Part shown: piece by piece, positions 37,224-45,808 of the stretch
Numbering within the stretch: the first letter of the stretch is position 1
Layout of the letters: every line of letters starts with the position of its first letter
From: Vibrio gallicus
Lineage (GTDB): Bacteria; Pseudomonadota; Gammaproteobacteria; Enterobacterales; Vibrionaceae
Reading direction: 5' to 3'
Assembly: GCF_024346875.1 (NCBI RefSeq)
Contig: NZ_AP024871.1
Span: 1,302,001-1,366,000, forward strand
DNA: 64,000 nucleotides
Notes under the pieces: model-generated
Database searches by the model: none
The model's input: the letters and a program-made list of their open reading frames with translations, nothing else
What the model was told of the DNA's origin: nothing
Program-made: the position numbers and the translations under genes

Positions 37224-37448
37224 ATGAGTCCCTCCAGTATTAGACAGTTTGAAAATCTCATATAAATGCCGCGGGAAGATTTTCAAGGAACCCTCATTAT
37301 AATCACGCATCGGGCAGATTAAAGACGTTAAATAGCGCCAATTGAAATATTTTAATAATCTCTTTTCTAGGCAATGACTTAACAGATAGATTATTTAGTT
37401 ATAAGAGTTGCTCGATTTTTACACACTCATAACCTTTATGATTAGCCC

Positions 37449-38681
37449 TTATCGCGATTGGATATTTGAGCTTACCCTCACCACAGAGCCATATTCACCC
37501 CATGGGTCACACTCATTTACATTACGACGCAACATATCTAAGGCGATGGCTGAGACAACGATACAACGCGCTGAAAAGTTATAATCCCTTTTGAACTCAA
37601 CCACCTGCTTCAATATCTGCTTTGGTGTTTTAAGGGTAAACTGCCATTGATTATTGGAAAGCCCCTGTAATACAAAGCAATAATCATGAGCATCTAAGCC
37701 CACTTGTTTGGCAAGTTGTAAGCCCTGCGCTTGCTGATGATCAATGGGTACATTAAATGAAGACAGTTTATCCTGCTCTGGTAATTGCTTGGCTATCCAA
37801 CTGTGGAAATGCCCTTGGGTAATACCGTCGATAATCGCAACGCGTCTCCCACCGAGTTTATCAAATACCGCATTAACTGGCGGGCAATTTATAGCCACGC
37901 TATTGCTATCCAATAATGCTTCAACTTGGTTAATATAAGCTTGCACCTCATCAGAGCACTCGCTATAAAACAGCTTAACCTCAATATAAGGAAGTGCAGA
38001 GCGATAACCTAAGACCATCTGCTTAGGATGCTCAAGTGGCTCTAGTAAAGTGGCAATCCCAGACTCTGACAAGCCGTAGCAATAGATCCTATGCACATTT
38101 TTCTGCACTATCTCAGTAAAACAAGCCTGCATATGCGGCAGGATCTCGTTGTTTAGCATGCTCTTGAATTCGTGAGGTACACCTGGCGTGAAATAACACT
38201 GTGCGCCGTCAATATCGAGTCTAAACCCACAAGCTGTTCCTCTCGGATTATCTAGAATAACGCTCGTTGACGGCAGCATCGCCTGCTTAATATTCGATGG
38301 TGGCATCTCACGCCCCCACTGAGCAAACATCTGTTCAATGCGCTCAACCCATTGTGGAAACAGCTCAAGATCTTTAGCAGCACATAGGGAAGCCGCTTCC
38401 GCTGTAAGGTCATCACTAGTGGGACCTAACCCACCATTTATAATGACAACATCATGGTCTTTAGACAGAATTTTCAATGCAGTTGATATCGCGTCTAAGC
38501 TGTCTCCAACTGTCATTCGAGTGGTCATTTGAAAGCCAGCCTCAAACAAGCTAGCTGAGAGCCAACTGGCGTTGGTATCTGTAATATCACCAAACAGTAC
38601 CTCTTCTCCGGTACTCAACATGGCAATTTTCGGCGGATTATTGTGTGACAAAATATTCCCCATAATCGTTTCTATACTCAT
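37449..38681 (-). CDS. yfaY: CinA-family protein (YfaY-like)
   Basis: The 410-residue protein has the molybdopterin-binding-like (MoCF/COG1058) N-terminal domain: AMLSTGEEVLFGDITDTNASWLS, then VVIINGGLGPTSDDLTAEA, and RGTACGFRLDIDGAQCYFTPGVPHEF. The C-terminal part (about 250-400) is a poor match to the CinA nicotinamide-nucleotide amidase domain, as in E. coli YfaY. In that relative the amidase is thought to be inactive. YfaY also lies near nrdAB in E. coli. No SD decides among the possible starts (Met1, Met7, Met21). It could act on NAD-related nucleotides (ADP-ribose pyrophosphatase or NMN amidase), but this is not shown. Confidence 0.85.
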   Translation of the reverse strand: MSIETIMGNILSHNNPPKIAMLSTGEEVLFGDITDTNASWLSASLFEAGFQMTTRMTVGDSLDAISTALKILSKDHDVVIINGGLGPTSDDLTAEAASLCAAKDLELFPQWVERIEQMFAQWGREMPPSNIKQAMLPSTSVILDNPRGTACGFRLDIDGAQCYFTPGVPHEFKSMLNNEILPHMQACFTEIVQKNVHRIYCYGLSESGIATLLEPLEHPKQMVLGYRSALPYIEVKLFYSECSDEVQAYINQVEALLDSNSVAINCPPVNAVFDKLGGRRVAIIDGITQGHFHSWIAKQLPEQDKLSSFNVPIDHQQAQGLQLAKQVGLDAHDYCFVLQGLSNNQWQFTLKTPKQILKQVVEFKRDYNFSARCIVVSAIALDMLRRNVNECDPWGEYGSVVRVSSNIQSR

Positions 38682-38839
38682 TTATAGCCCGTAAAAGAGC
38701 GGATGACAGGGATATTAAGTGTTGATTAACATAAATACAACTAACCGATTATTTTTCAGACTAAGCGATTGTTTTAATTAGTGAAGAAATGATACATAAT
38801 TGTAACGACAATCAAGGATGATATTTAAGGGAGCCGTCA

Positions 38840-39730
38840 GTGCAATTCAAAAAAATTGCTACTACCCTAGCGATGTTGGCAAGTGCTAATAGCTATGCCA
38901 ATTATGATACCAACAAGCACATTGAGTTTTCTTATAATCCACAATGCGATATCGCATATCAATATTGTGCCAAAACCAATATTGCTCAGCATACATTTTC
39001 GCTAGATGACAACAAAACTGCACTGGATCTAGAAGCCAATAAACTCCCCCTGCACCTGCGTGTTTCAGACGGCAAGGATTGGGATTATCTACTCGAACAA
39101 ACCTATACTATTCTAGGCTTGAGTGTGGTGACCGTTGGCCTAATGACCTTCCTACCCGAAAGTATCACTAAATGGGAAGATGATGACCGTGACCTCAGCA
39201 AGCTAGGTGATAAATGGGTCGAAAACGTTAAAGCTGGCCCTGTTTGGGATAGAGATGAACATTTTCTAAACTATATCATGCACCCTTATTTTGGTGGTGT
39301 GTATTACACCGCCGCCCGACATGCAGGATTTAACGAGTTCGAATCCTTTGGCTACTCTTTTGCAATGTCGACCTTTTTTTGGGAATACGGCGTTGAAGCA
39401 TTTGCAGAAGTTCCATCATGGCAAGATCTTTTTGTAACTCCAGTCTTTGGTGCTGTGGTGGGTGAACTCATGCTGCAAGGTGAACAGGAAGTCTTGAGCA
39501 GTGGAGGCAAGGTCTGGGGTTCAACGACCCTTGGTGATGTGTCGCTGTTCTTGTTAAATCCAGTTGGTCATATTCATTATTGGATAACAGACTCATGGGG
39601 AGCCGACGCACAGGCAAGCTTAGTTAGTACGCCTTGGTTTGGCTATCAAGATGCAGCCACATTTGCCCTTGATTCTGGCGCAAGTTATGACAAGCAATTT
39701 ATTGGTATGCAATTTACACTCAGATTCTAA
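38840..39730 (+). CDS. DUF3943 protein, probable outer-membrane or periplasmic
   Basis: It starts with GTG behind SD GGGAG and encodes 296 residues with a signal peptide (about 1-20). The region from 150 onward matches DUF3943: HPYFGGVYYTAARHAGFNEFESFGYSFAMS, WEYGVEAFAEVPSWQDLFVTPVFGAVVGE. Several hydrophobic stretches are short, and the protein ends IGMQFTLRF with a C-terminal Phe, so an outer-membrane barrel is possible. The function is unknown. Confidence 0.8.
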   Translation: MQFKKIATTLAMLASANSYANYDTNKHIEFSYNPQCDIAYQYCAKTNIAQHTFSLDDNKTALDLEANKLPLHLRVSDGKDWDYLLEQTYTILGLSVVTVGLMTFLPESITKWEDDDRDLSKLGDKWVENVKAGPVWDRDEHFLNYIMHPYFGGVYYTAARHAGFNEFESFGYSFAMSTFFWEYGVEAFAEVPSWQDLFVTPVFGAVVGELMLQGEQEVLSSGGKVWGSTTLGDVSLFLLNPVGHIHYWITDSWGADAQASLVSTPWFGYQDAATFALDSGASYDKQFIGMQFTLRF

Positions 39731-39736
39731 AGGATT

Positions 39737-39770
39737 AAAAAAGCCTATTGATTTCTCAATAGGCTTCTAA
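39737..39770. terminator. Terminator between the DUF3943 gene and fadE
   Basis: AAGCCTATTGA and TCAATAGGCTT form a long stem with a TTTC loop. The left A-run suits fadE on the minus strand, while the right T tract is weak. Confidence 0.82.
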
Positions 39771-39789
39771 TTTCGGTCTATTTATACAA

Positions 39790-42087
39790 TCACGCCGCGT
39801 TGTCGCTCTTTACTGACTCCATTTTAGTCGGCGTACCTGTCAACACTTCACTAAAATCATGGCTAAAGTGATCGACCTGTATCGCACGATATCTCAGTTT
39901 ATCGGCTTCAAGTACACGGTTTACTTCTTCTTGAGAGAGGATCTTAAGCTGTTTACAGGTACTGAGCTTATCAACTAAACTCGCTTTCTTTTCAACCTTG
40001 CCTTCTCGAATAGCGACTGCGACCTTTTTCTCAAGCTCTGCAACTGAATGCATCGCAACAAAAGCACGCTCCATAATGCCAACCGAATCGCCGTCTTTTT
40101 CTCCTACGTAGCACAGTTGCGTCAGTCGATCTCTTTGCTCACCAGGTTCCATCGTTAAGTGAGCGACCTGCATTACCAACTTATCGCTGGGCGCTTTAAA
40201 GTGATTTCCTATTGGGAATACTAGTAGTTTCATCACATATTTTGCCCATAACACAGGATAATTGCTTAGAGCCTGCTGCAACGCCTTCGCCCCTTGATGT
40301 AAACAGTGCTCTACCGCATAGCGAACATAAGGAAGATCGGCCTCAATCGAGCCTTCATCCTGATATTTTTTAAGCGCTGCTGATGCAAGGTACAGATACG
40401 AAAGTACATCGCCTAGACGCGCTGAGATCAGCTCTTTACGTTTAAGGTCACCACCTAAGGTTAGCATTGCAAAATCAGAACTTACCGCCAGTGCCTTACT
40501 TAAGCGTGTCATCTGTTGATAATATCGTTTGGTTGCACCAGAAACCGGAGCTGACATAAATTGTGAACCCGTTAGTGCTCCAAACAGAGAACCAAAACTG
40601 TTCTTAGTCGCATGGCCTATATGTTTAAATAGCAGTTGATCGAAATCTTGTGCAGCTTGCTTTTGATCTTCTTGCGAAGCCAGAGCCATCTCTTTTAACA
40701 CATAAGGGTGACATCGAGTTGCGCCCTGTCCGAATATCATTAAGTTGCGAGTTAAAATATTGGCACCTTCTACAGTAATCGCCACAGGGATCCCATAATA
40801 GTGGTGAGATAGATAATTCATTGGGCCTTGTTGAATTGCGCGCCCAGAGTGGATATCCATAGAATCATCAAGGATGGTCCTCGCCATCTCCGTCATATGG
40901 TATTTCGCGATAGCGGTAACAATGCCTGGTTTCTCCCCGCTATCAAGGGCAGTTGTGGTCAATGTACGGCTGGCCTCTAACAAGTAGTTAAATCCACCAA
41001 TGCGCGCTACGCCCTCTGCCACACCTTCAAACTTACCTATAGACAGGCCAAATTGCTTTCTCACCAGTGAATAAGCACCGGTAGTTTTAGCGGTAAGTTG
41101 CCCGACGGCAGCCCCTAGTGCTGGCAGCGAGATACCACGTCCTGCTGACAGGCATTCAACCAGCATTCGCCAGCCCTTACCTGCATATTCTTCACCCCCG
41201 ATCAGCCAATCCATGGGAATAAAAACATCTTCACCACGGGTTGGCCCATTCATAAACGCTAGCCCGAGAGGATCATGTCGTTCACCGACAATCACGCCCG
41301 GATGATCGGTTGGGATAAGCGCGCAAGTAATACCAAGCTCTTCGCCTCGTCCTAGGTGATTATCTGGATCGTAAAGCTTAAACGCTAAGCCCAACACCGT
41401 TGAAACAGGCGCTAAGGTTATATAGCGTTTGTTCCAATTGAGCCTGATCCCCAGAACCTGTTTGCCATCGTGCTCGCCAAAGCATACTTTGCCCGCATCT
41501 GGTATAGCACCAGCATCAGAGCCTGCTTCTGGACCCGTTAGCGCAAAACACGGTATATCAAGACCTTGAGATAAGCGAGGAAGCCAGTATTGCCTTTGCT
41601 GCTCCGTTCCATAATGAGATAACAGTTCACCAGGACCTAATGAATTTGGCACCATTACGGTTACTGCCGCACTCAAGCTTCGGGTTGCAATCTTGGTTAC
41701 TATGGTCGAATTAGCAAGAGAAGAAAAGTCACGACCACCGTATTCTTTAGAGATTATAAGAGAGAAAAAACGCTCTTGTTTAAGGTATTCCCACACCTGT
41801 GGTGGCAGGTCTCGTTGGTGCTTAACCACCTCAAAATCATCGAGCATCTCTAATAGAGTCTCTACCTGATTATCAACAAAGCTCTGCTCTTCTGCGGTTA
41901 ACTCAGGCTTGTCGTAACTGTGAAGTTTTGACCAATCAGGGTTGCCGGAGAATAATTCTCCCTCCCACCACACACTACCCGCTTCCATAGCCTCTTTTTC
42001 AGTGGTTGATAGAGGAGGTAGTACCTTTTTAAAAAGCTTAAATGCTGGATCACTTAACCACTTTCTACGATAAGAATTCATATCCAT
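39790..42087 (-). CDS. fadE: Acyl-CoA dehydrogenase FadE-like
   Basis: The 765-residue protein is an acyl-CoA dehydrogenase of the FadE type (first step of fatty-acid beta-oxidation, FAD-dependent). The acyl-CoA dehydrogenase domain includes LIISKEYGGRDFSSLANS, the FAD-binding CFALTGPEAGSDAGAIPD, and NILTRNLMIFGQGATRCH. The DUF1974 C-terminal domain follows. E. coli FadE is 814 residues and begins with membrane helices; this copy lacks them. It starts at TAATG overlapping the stop of the TetR gene upstream, so regulator and enzyme are one operon. Confidence 0.93.
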   Translation of the reverse strand: MDMNSYRRKWLSDPAFKLFKKVLPPLSTTEKEAMEAGSVWWEGELFSGNPDWSKLHSYDKPELTAEEQSFVDNQVETLLEMLDDFEVVKHQRDLPPQVWEYLKQERFFSLIISKEYGGRDFSSLANSTIVTKIATRSLSAAVTVMVPNSLGPGELLSHYGTEQQRQYWLPRLSQGLDIPCFALTGPEAGSDAGAIPDAGKVCFGEHDGKQVLGIRLNWNKRYITLAPVSTVLGLAFKLYDPDNHLGRGEELGITCALIPTDHPGVIVGERHDPLGLAFMNGPTRGEDVFIPMDWLIGGEEYAGKGWRMLVECLSAGRGISLPALGAAVGQLTAKTTGAYSLVRKQFGLSIGKFEGVAEGVARIGGFNYLLEASRTLTTTALDSGEKPGIVTAIAKYHMTEMARTILDDSMDIHSGRAIQQGPMNYLSHHYYGIPVAITVEGANILTRNLMIFGQGATRCHPYVLKEMALASQEDQKQAAQDFDQLLFKHIGHATKNSFGSLFGALTGSQFMSAPVSGATKRYYQQMTRLSKALAVSSDFAMLTLGGDLKRKELISARLGDVLSYLYLASAALKKYQDEGSIEADLPYVRYAVEHCLHQGAKALQQALSNYPVLWAKYVMKLLVFPIGNHFKAPSDKLVMQVAHLTMEPGEQRDRLTQLCYVGEKDGDSVGIMERAFVAMHSVAELEKKVAVAIREGKVEKKASLVDKLSTCKQLKILSQEEVNRVLEADKLRYRAIQVDHFSHDFSEVLTGTPTKMESVKSDNAA

Positions 42088-42734
42088 TATTCTATTCCCT
42101 GATTGTTTAAGTTCGCATTCATGCCTGATGCAAGATAAGGCACGATCTGATCAAAAATACGTTCGACACGCTGATTAGTATCAAATTCACTGCGTGCAAT
42201 GTTCATAAGTGCTTCACTAGAAGCCATTGTAAAAACGCAACTCCCTAACGTGAAATGCAGCCGCCAAAAGAGCGTTTCTCTATCCATAGTTGGATTTACT
42301 CTTATTACTTGGGCTACAAACCTATCTAGCACCTCACCGTAACGAGTTGTTATAAACCATCTGAGGTGTCCCTGCTCTTCTGCATAGCCCCGTCCAATTA
42401 GTAGCAAGAATCGCTCGGTACCGTTTGGCGTAATTTGTGCTAGTTGAAGCAAGGGTTGCTTCAATATCGAAAAAACCTGCAACATAGTCACATGTTCACT
42501 GCGCTCTATGTTGTGTAGGGTTTCCGCTATTGATGGCATTAAGCTATCAAGATATTTGCCCAGTACCGCTCGAATAAGGCTTTTCTTATCACCAAAATGG
42601 TAGTTTACTGAAGCGAGATTCACGTTAGCTTGCCCTGTGATATTTCTTAGAGAGGTTTCTTTAAACCCCTTTTCAGAAAACAGTACTTCGGCGACTGAGA
42701 TAATTTTCTCTTTGGTATGTAACGCAGAGCCCAT
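42087..42734 (-). CDS. psrA: TetR-family regulator, PsrA-like, of fatty-acid degradation
   Basis: I chose the ATG at 42734 (MGSALHTKEKIISVAEVLFSEKGF) with SD GAGG; a longer frame from 42965 would place 77 unrelated residues in front. The 215-residue product has a TetR helix-turn-helix at about 28-50 (TSLRNITGQANVNLASVNYHF) and an all-alpha ligand domain. It is co-transcribed with fadE. The palindrome at 42760-42775 fits the PsrA site (G/C)AAAC-N4-GTTT(G/C). This supports PsrA, a long-chain fatty-acid-responsive repressor, which would autoregulate itself and fadE. The family call is firm; the PsrA identity is inferred. Confidence 0.85.
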   Translation of the reverse strand: MGSALHTKEKIISVAEVLFSEKGFKETSLRNITGQANVNLASVNYHFGDKKSLIRAVLGKYLDSLMPSIAETLHNIERSEHVTMLQVFSILKQPLLQLAQITPNGTERFLLLIGRGYAEEQGHLRWFITTRYGEVLDRFVAQVIRVNPTMDRETLFWRLHFTLGSCVFTMASSEALMNIARSEFDTNQRVERIFDQIVPYLASGMNANLNNQGIE

Positions 42735-42759
42735 TAGCACCTCATTGCAAACAAAATTA

Positions 42760-42775
42760 TCAAACGACCGTTTGA
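42760..42775 (-). promoter_or_regulatory. PsrA-type operator upstream of the TetR-fadE operon
   Basis: TCAAACGACCGTTTGA is a perfect 7-base-arm palindrome with a 2-base centre. It contains CAAAC-N4-GTTTG, which matches the PsrA consensus (G/C)AAAC-N2-4-GTTT(G/C). It lies 25 bases before the ATG of the regulator gene. Confidence 0.7.
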
Positions 42776-42980
42776 AATTAACAAAACGATTACAAATACG
42801 CAATAAAAATATAGCAAGAGATCCGACCAGATGGGAGTGTTTGTTCGAGCGCGAATTAAACTCTCTATTAATCAACAGCTTATTAATGAGCCTGAAAATA
42901 GTTAAATTTAAACCGTTTTTTTTTGAACTAAAGGTAAAATCCCTAGTCTTACTATGTGTAGGCAATAACGCGGTAAGAAA

Positions 42981-43083
42981 TTGAAGGTATGTACTGAATT
43001 TTTTCTATTGTCTGCACACTGTTTTTTTCATTTAACTCCTATGATTTGTATAAGCCTAATCACATTTGATTAGGCTTTTTTTT
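42981..43083 (+). ncRNA. Candidate small RNA ending at an orphan terminator
   Basis: A TTGAAG hexamer (42981) and TCTATT (43004) lie 17 bases apart and could be a promoter. Transcription from about 43016 would end at the strong plus-strand terminator, giving a transcript near 65-70 bases. No plus-strand gene lies upstream to explain that terminator. This is a prediction from structure only. Confidence 0.35.
43052..43083 (+). terminator. Plus-strand rho-independent terminator with no gene upstream
   Basis: AAGCCTAATCA and TGATTAGGCTT enclose a short loop, followed by a run of eight or more T residues on the plus strand. The minus-strand side lacks a T run. Confidence 0.88.
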
Positions 43084-43120
43084 ATCTAAAATTCCGAACC
43101 TGAACTCAAGTTAAACGCAT

Positions 43121-43150
43121 AAAAAAAGGCCAGCAAAAATGCTGGCCTTT
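43121..43150 (-). terminator. Terminator of nhaA
   Basis: AAAGGCCAGC and GCTGGCCTTT enclose a AAAAAT loop; the seven A residues on the left give a T run on the minus strand, 18 bases past the nhaA stop. Confidence 0.92.
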
Positions 43151-43168
43151 AATGATTTGTGAGTCAAT

Positions 43169-44341
43169 CTAATGGTTGGGCGCCACTTTGTGGCTAGCCT
43201 GCTTTTTTGGCAATGACAACCGTAGCATCGTATAGCCAAGTATTGCAGCCACTGTCGAGCCCATTAGGATCCCCAATCTCGCATGAGTATTGAGATCTGC
43301 TGCCGTTCCAGTAAAGGCAAGGGAAGCAATAAACATCGACATTGTAAAACCAATACCACATAGAATCGACACAGCGAAGATGTGCTTAAAGTTAATCCCC
43401 TCAGGAAGCTTAGCCACGCCAGCTTTCACTGCTACATAACTAAACGTAAAGATACCCAATGGTTTACCTACTAACAAACCAAGTGCAATACCCAACGGTA
43501 ACGCAGTTCCTAGGGTTGCAAAAGAAATACCTTCTAAGGAGACACCTGCATTAGCGAACGCGAATATTGGTAAAATTAGGAATGACGAATAAGGGTGCAA
43601 AGCGTGCTCTAGGTGTTTAAGCGGTGAACGCTCACCTTTCTTGCCTTGCAATGGAATTGCAAAACCGATTACGACACCAGCAAGCGTTGCGTGAACCCCA
43701 GATTGCAGAACTGCAAACCATAGTATCGCACCAACAAATAGGTACAATTTGAGAGAGGTTACTTTTTTATGATTGAGATAAAAGAGTAATCCGGTCATCG
43801 CAAACCCGATCGCAAGTGCAAGGGTTGATAAATCGCTGGTATAGAACAGTGCAATGATAACCACTACACCCAGATCATCGATAATCGCAAGAGCTAACAA
43901 GAACACTTTGAGGCTTACTGGTACGCGGTTACCTAGTAAGGCCATGATCCCTAGAGCAAATGCAATATCTGTTGCTGCTGGTATTGCCCAACCTTGCAGT
44001 GCTTCAGGGTTAGAGAAGTTAAATAGAACGTAAACTAAAGCTGGAGCAACCATGCCACCAACCGCTGCAATAGCTGGGAAAATTGCAGTTTCACGAGATT
44101 TTAGCGCGCCTTCAAGGAGCTCACGTTTTACTTCTAAACCAATTAATAGGAAGAATACCGCCATTAGGCCATCATTAACCCAATGCTCGACAGACATACC
44201 TGCAATATAAGAGTGCAAAGCACCTTGATAGGTTTCATTAAGGGGAGAATTAGCCACTAGCATAGCAAGTGCAGCAGCAATAACTAAGATAATGCCACCG
44301 GCTGATTCTAACTTAAAAAAATCTTTTAATATTTGACTCAT
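43169..44341 (-). CDS. nhaA: Na+/H+ antiporter NhaA
   Basis: I chose the ATG at 44341 ([21 protein letters not shown]), which aligns with V. cholerae NhaA; the ATG at 44353 adds four residues. The 390-residue protein has about 12 helices. The ion-binding Asp pair is in [12 protein letters not shown], with Asp in ATDIAFALG and Lys in GLLVGKPLG as in E. coli NhaA. It swaps Na+ for protons at alkaline pH and is important in marine bacteria. No NhaR regulator gene is present beside it. Confidence 0.98.
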   Translation of the reverse strand: MSQILKDFFKLESAGGIILVIAAALAMLVANSPLNETYQGALHSYIAGMSVEHWVNDGLMAVFFLLIGLEVKRELLEGALKSRETAIFPAIAAVGGMVAPALVYVLFNFSNPEALQGWAIPAATDIAFALGIMALLGNRVPVSLKVFLLALAIIDDLGVVVIIALFYTSDLSTLALAIGFAMTGLLFYLNHKKVTSLKLYLFVGAILWFAVLQSGVHATLAGVVIGFAIPLQGKKGERSPLKHLEHALHPYSSFLILPIFAFANAGVSLEGISFATLGTALPLGIALGLLVGKPLGIFTFSYVAVKAGVAKLPEGINFKHIFAVSILCGIGFTMSMFIASLAFTGTAADLNTHARLGILMGSTVAAILGYTMLRLSLPKKQASHKVAPNH

Positions 44342-44698
44342 TGTTACATCCATTACTTGTGATTTACATCACACAACCAAGTGGCAACAGTGTACCCAAT
44401 ACGAAAATTTACAAAATTCGATTGTTTAGTCGTATAAGTTCGGTAAAACCGAAGATAAGCAATTAAAACATAAAAAAACGCATAGCTAATACCGCAGTCA
44501 TCACAAAACTATAACAAAGATAGATGAAATTGTTACGACTTTTGTATTAAATCAATAATCAGAGGCCAGCTGATTAGCATCGGTGATATAGATAGACAGA
44601 TCGCTTGTAAGGGGGGGCGTCCGAGTCGATTTGAAACATCAATAAATAGACTAAAATCATTTGAAATCAACAAGATAACACAGATCGATTAATGTGAA
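44342..44698. other. Intergenic stretch upstream of nhaA
   Basis: This stretch of 357 bases is AT-rich except for a GC-rich GGGGGGG tract near 44610. It must contain the nhaA promoter. I see no gene, tRNA or clear operator in it. A terminator for the minus-strand lipocalin-like operon was not visible downstream of its stop. Confidence 0.5.
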
Positions 44699-45805
44699 TT
44701 ACTCTATTACCTGCATGAAACCACGTGCATTTTCACTGCCTGAAGCACGCACAGTGCCAGACCATGATGGAATTGACAAATCCAGCCACTGCTCTCGTCG
44801 AGTCGCATCGGATGTTAAGAATATTTTAAATTTGGGTATATTTATAGTCCATTGCAGTGGTAACACCTTCCCATTACTCAATGTACTGGTACCTGAGGAC
44901 GTTAACTCAACATTTGAATTATCCAAAGTGTGAACTTGCCCCGTATGATCCATAATAGAGCCGTAAATATGAGGCAAGCCAGAAGGTGATATGACTTGAG
45001 TTAGAAACAGCACCTTGCCATTGTTCAAGCGATATAAAAAACGAATATGGCTTTGTTCTGGCTTAGGCTCAGTAGAGCCCCATATTTGATTTAGCCATAC
45101 ATTTCCAGAAAGAGCATATTTCCTCTCCCCGATGTTTACGGTACCGCTAGCGCCTATATAGGGAGCTTGATAACCGTAAATAGCTTGCGATTGCAGTTTA
45201 TTGGTCACCTGATATCCACGGTCTCCCATTGGTATATAGGAACCATTTTGTTGAAGCTTAAGGTCAAGCTTAAAATCATCAGTCTTTAACAGTAAACGGC
45301 CCGGTACGGGATAACTACTAAATGAGCGCCACACCCAGTTATCAATTGATAGTCGATATGGTCGCGAACGCATCCCCACTAGCCCTATTCCACCTCGAGC
45401 AAAACGCTCCGCCGAATAGATATTATCTGGAGTAGTAAGGGCAACTTGTGACGCGTAGATTTGCGGAGATTCCCAACCAGATTTTTTATTTTCCGAGGTC
45501 GCTCTGCGGTAAAGGTACCATTGGGCTAGGTATTCATTACCTTTTGTATCATTGAGCATCGCGACAAAACTCCAGATCTCAAAACGATATTCAGAGTGGA
45601 TCTTAAAATCATTAGGAAACTGTACCGCTTTATTTGGTAGTACTGGCTCAAAAACGTGGGTTTGTTTGGCTTTTATATTTTCTATGGTCAGATTAGTATC
45701 GGACTTCGAAAAATCATAGATGTACAGGCTGCTACTGATCACCACTATCAAAATGATGAGGCATGCCAATGTCCAGAGGGTTCGATTCAATATTCGTCTA
45801 GTCAT
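44699..45805 (-). CDS. attH: Lipocalin-like secreted or membrane-anchored protein (AttH/CrtC-like)
   Basis: The 368-residue protein has one N-terminal membrane helix (about 10-30) as a signal anchor, then a periplasmic domain. The domain matches AttH/carotenoid 1,2-hydratase-like lipocalin proteins: VQFPNDFKIHSEYRFEIWSFVAML, YLAQWYLYRRAT, GNVWLNQIWGSTEP, LPLQWTINIPKF. These belong to a conserved cluster with an ABC exporter, named AttEFGH in Agrobacterium and Vibrio annotations. The substrate is unknown; the lipocalin-like domain suggests a hydrophobic cargo. It is last in the operon, 3 bases after the permease gene. Confidence 0.8.
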   Translation of the reverse strand: MTRRILNRTLWTLACLIILIVVISSSLYIYDFSKSDTNLTIENIKAKQTHVFEPVLPNKAVQFPNDFKIHSEYRFEIWSFVAMLNDTKGNEYLAQWYLYRRATSENKKSGWESPQIYASQVALTTPDNIYSAERFARGGIGLVGMRSRPYRLSIDNWVWRSFSSYPVPGRLLLKTDDFKLDLKLQQNGSYIPMGDRGYQVTNKLQSQAIYGYQAPYIGASGTVNIGERKYALSGNVWLNQIWGSTEPKPEQSHIRFLYRLNNGKVLFLTQVISPSGLPHIYGSIMDHTGQVHTLDNSNVELTSSGTSTLSNGKVLPLQWTINIPKFKIFLTSDATRREQWLDLSIPSWSGTVRASGSENARGFMQVIE

Positions 45806-45808
45806 CTA

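Larger units (their letters stand above)
42735..43168. promoter_or_regulatory. Intergenic region between the TetR gene and nhaA
   Basis: This stretch of 434 bases holds no gene I accept. It contains a PsrA-type operator (42760-42775), a possible plus-strand promoter and small RNA (42981-43083), a plus-strand terminator (43052-43083) and the nhaA terminator (43121-43150). A longer minus-strand open frame through it is only an N-terminal extension of the TetR gene. Confidence 0.7.

Noticed and set aside
42637..42984. 115-residue plus-strand frame over the TetR promoter
   Set aside because: It is antisense to the TetR gene start, has no SD, and its translation resembles no family. The terminator at 43052 is better explained by a short RNA.
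44600..44620. G7 tract as a phase-variation element
   Set aside because: It is intergenic, too short, and not next to a gene start whose frame it could switch.
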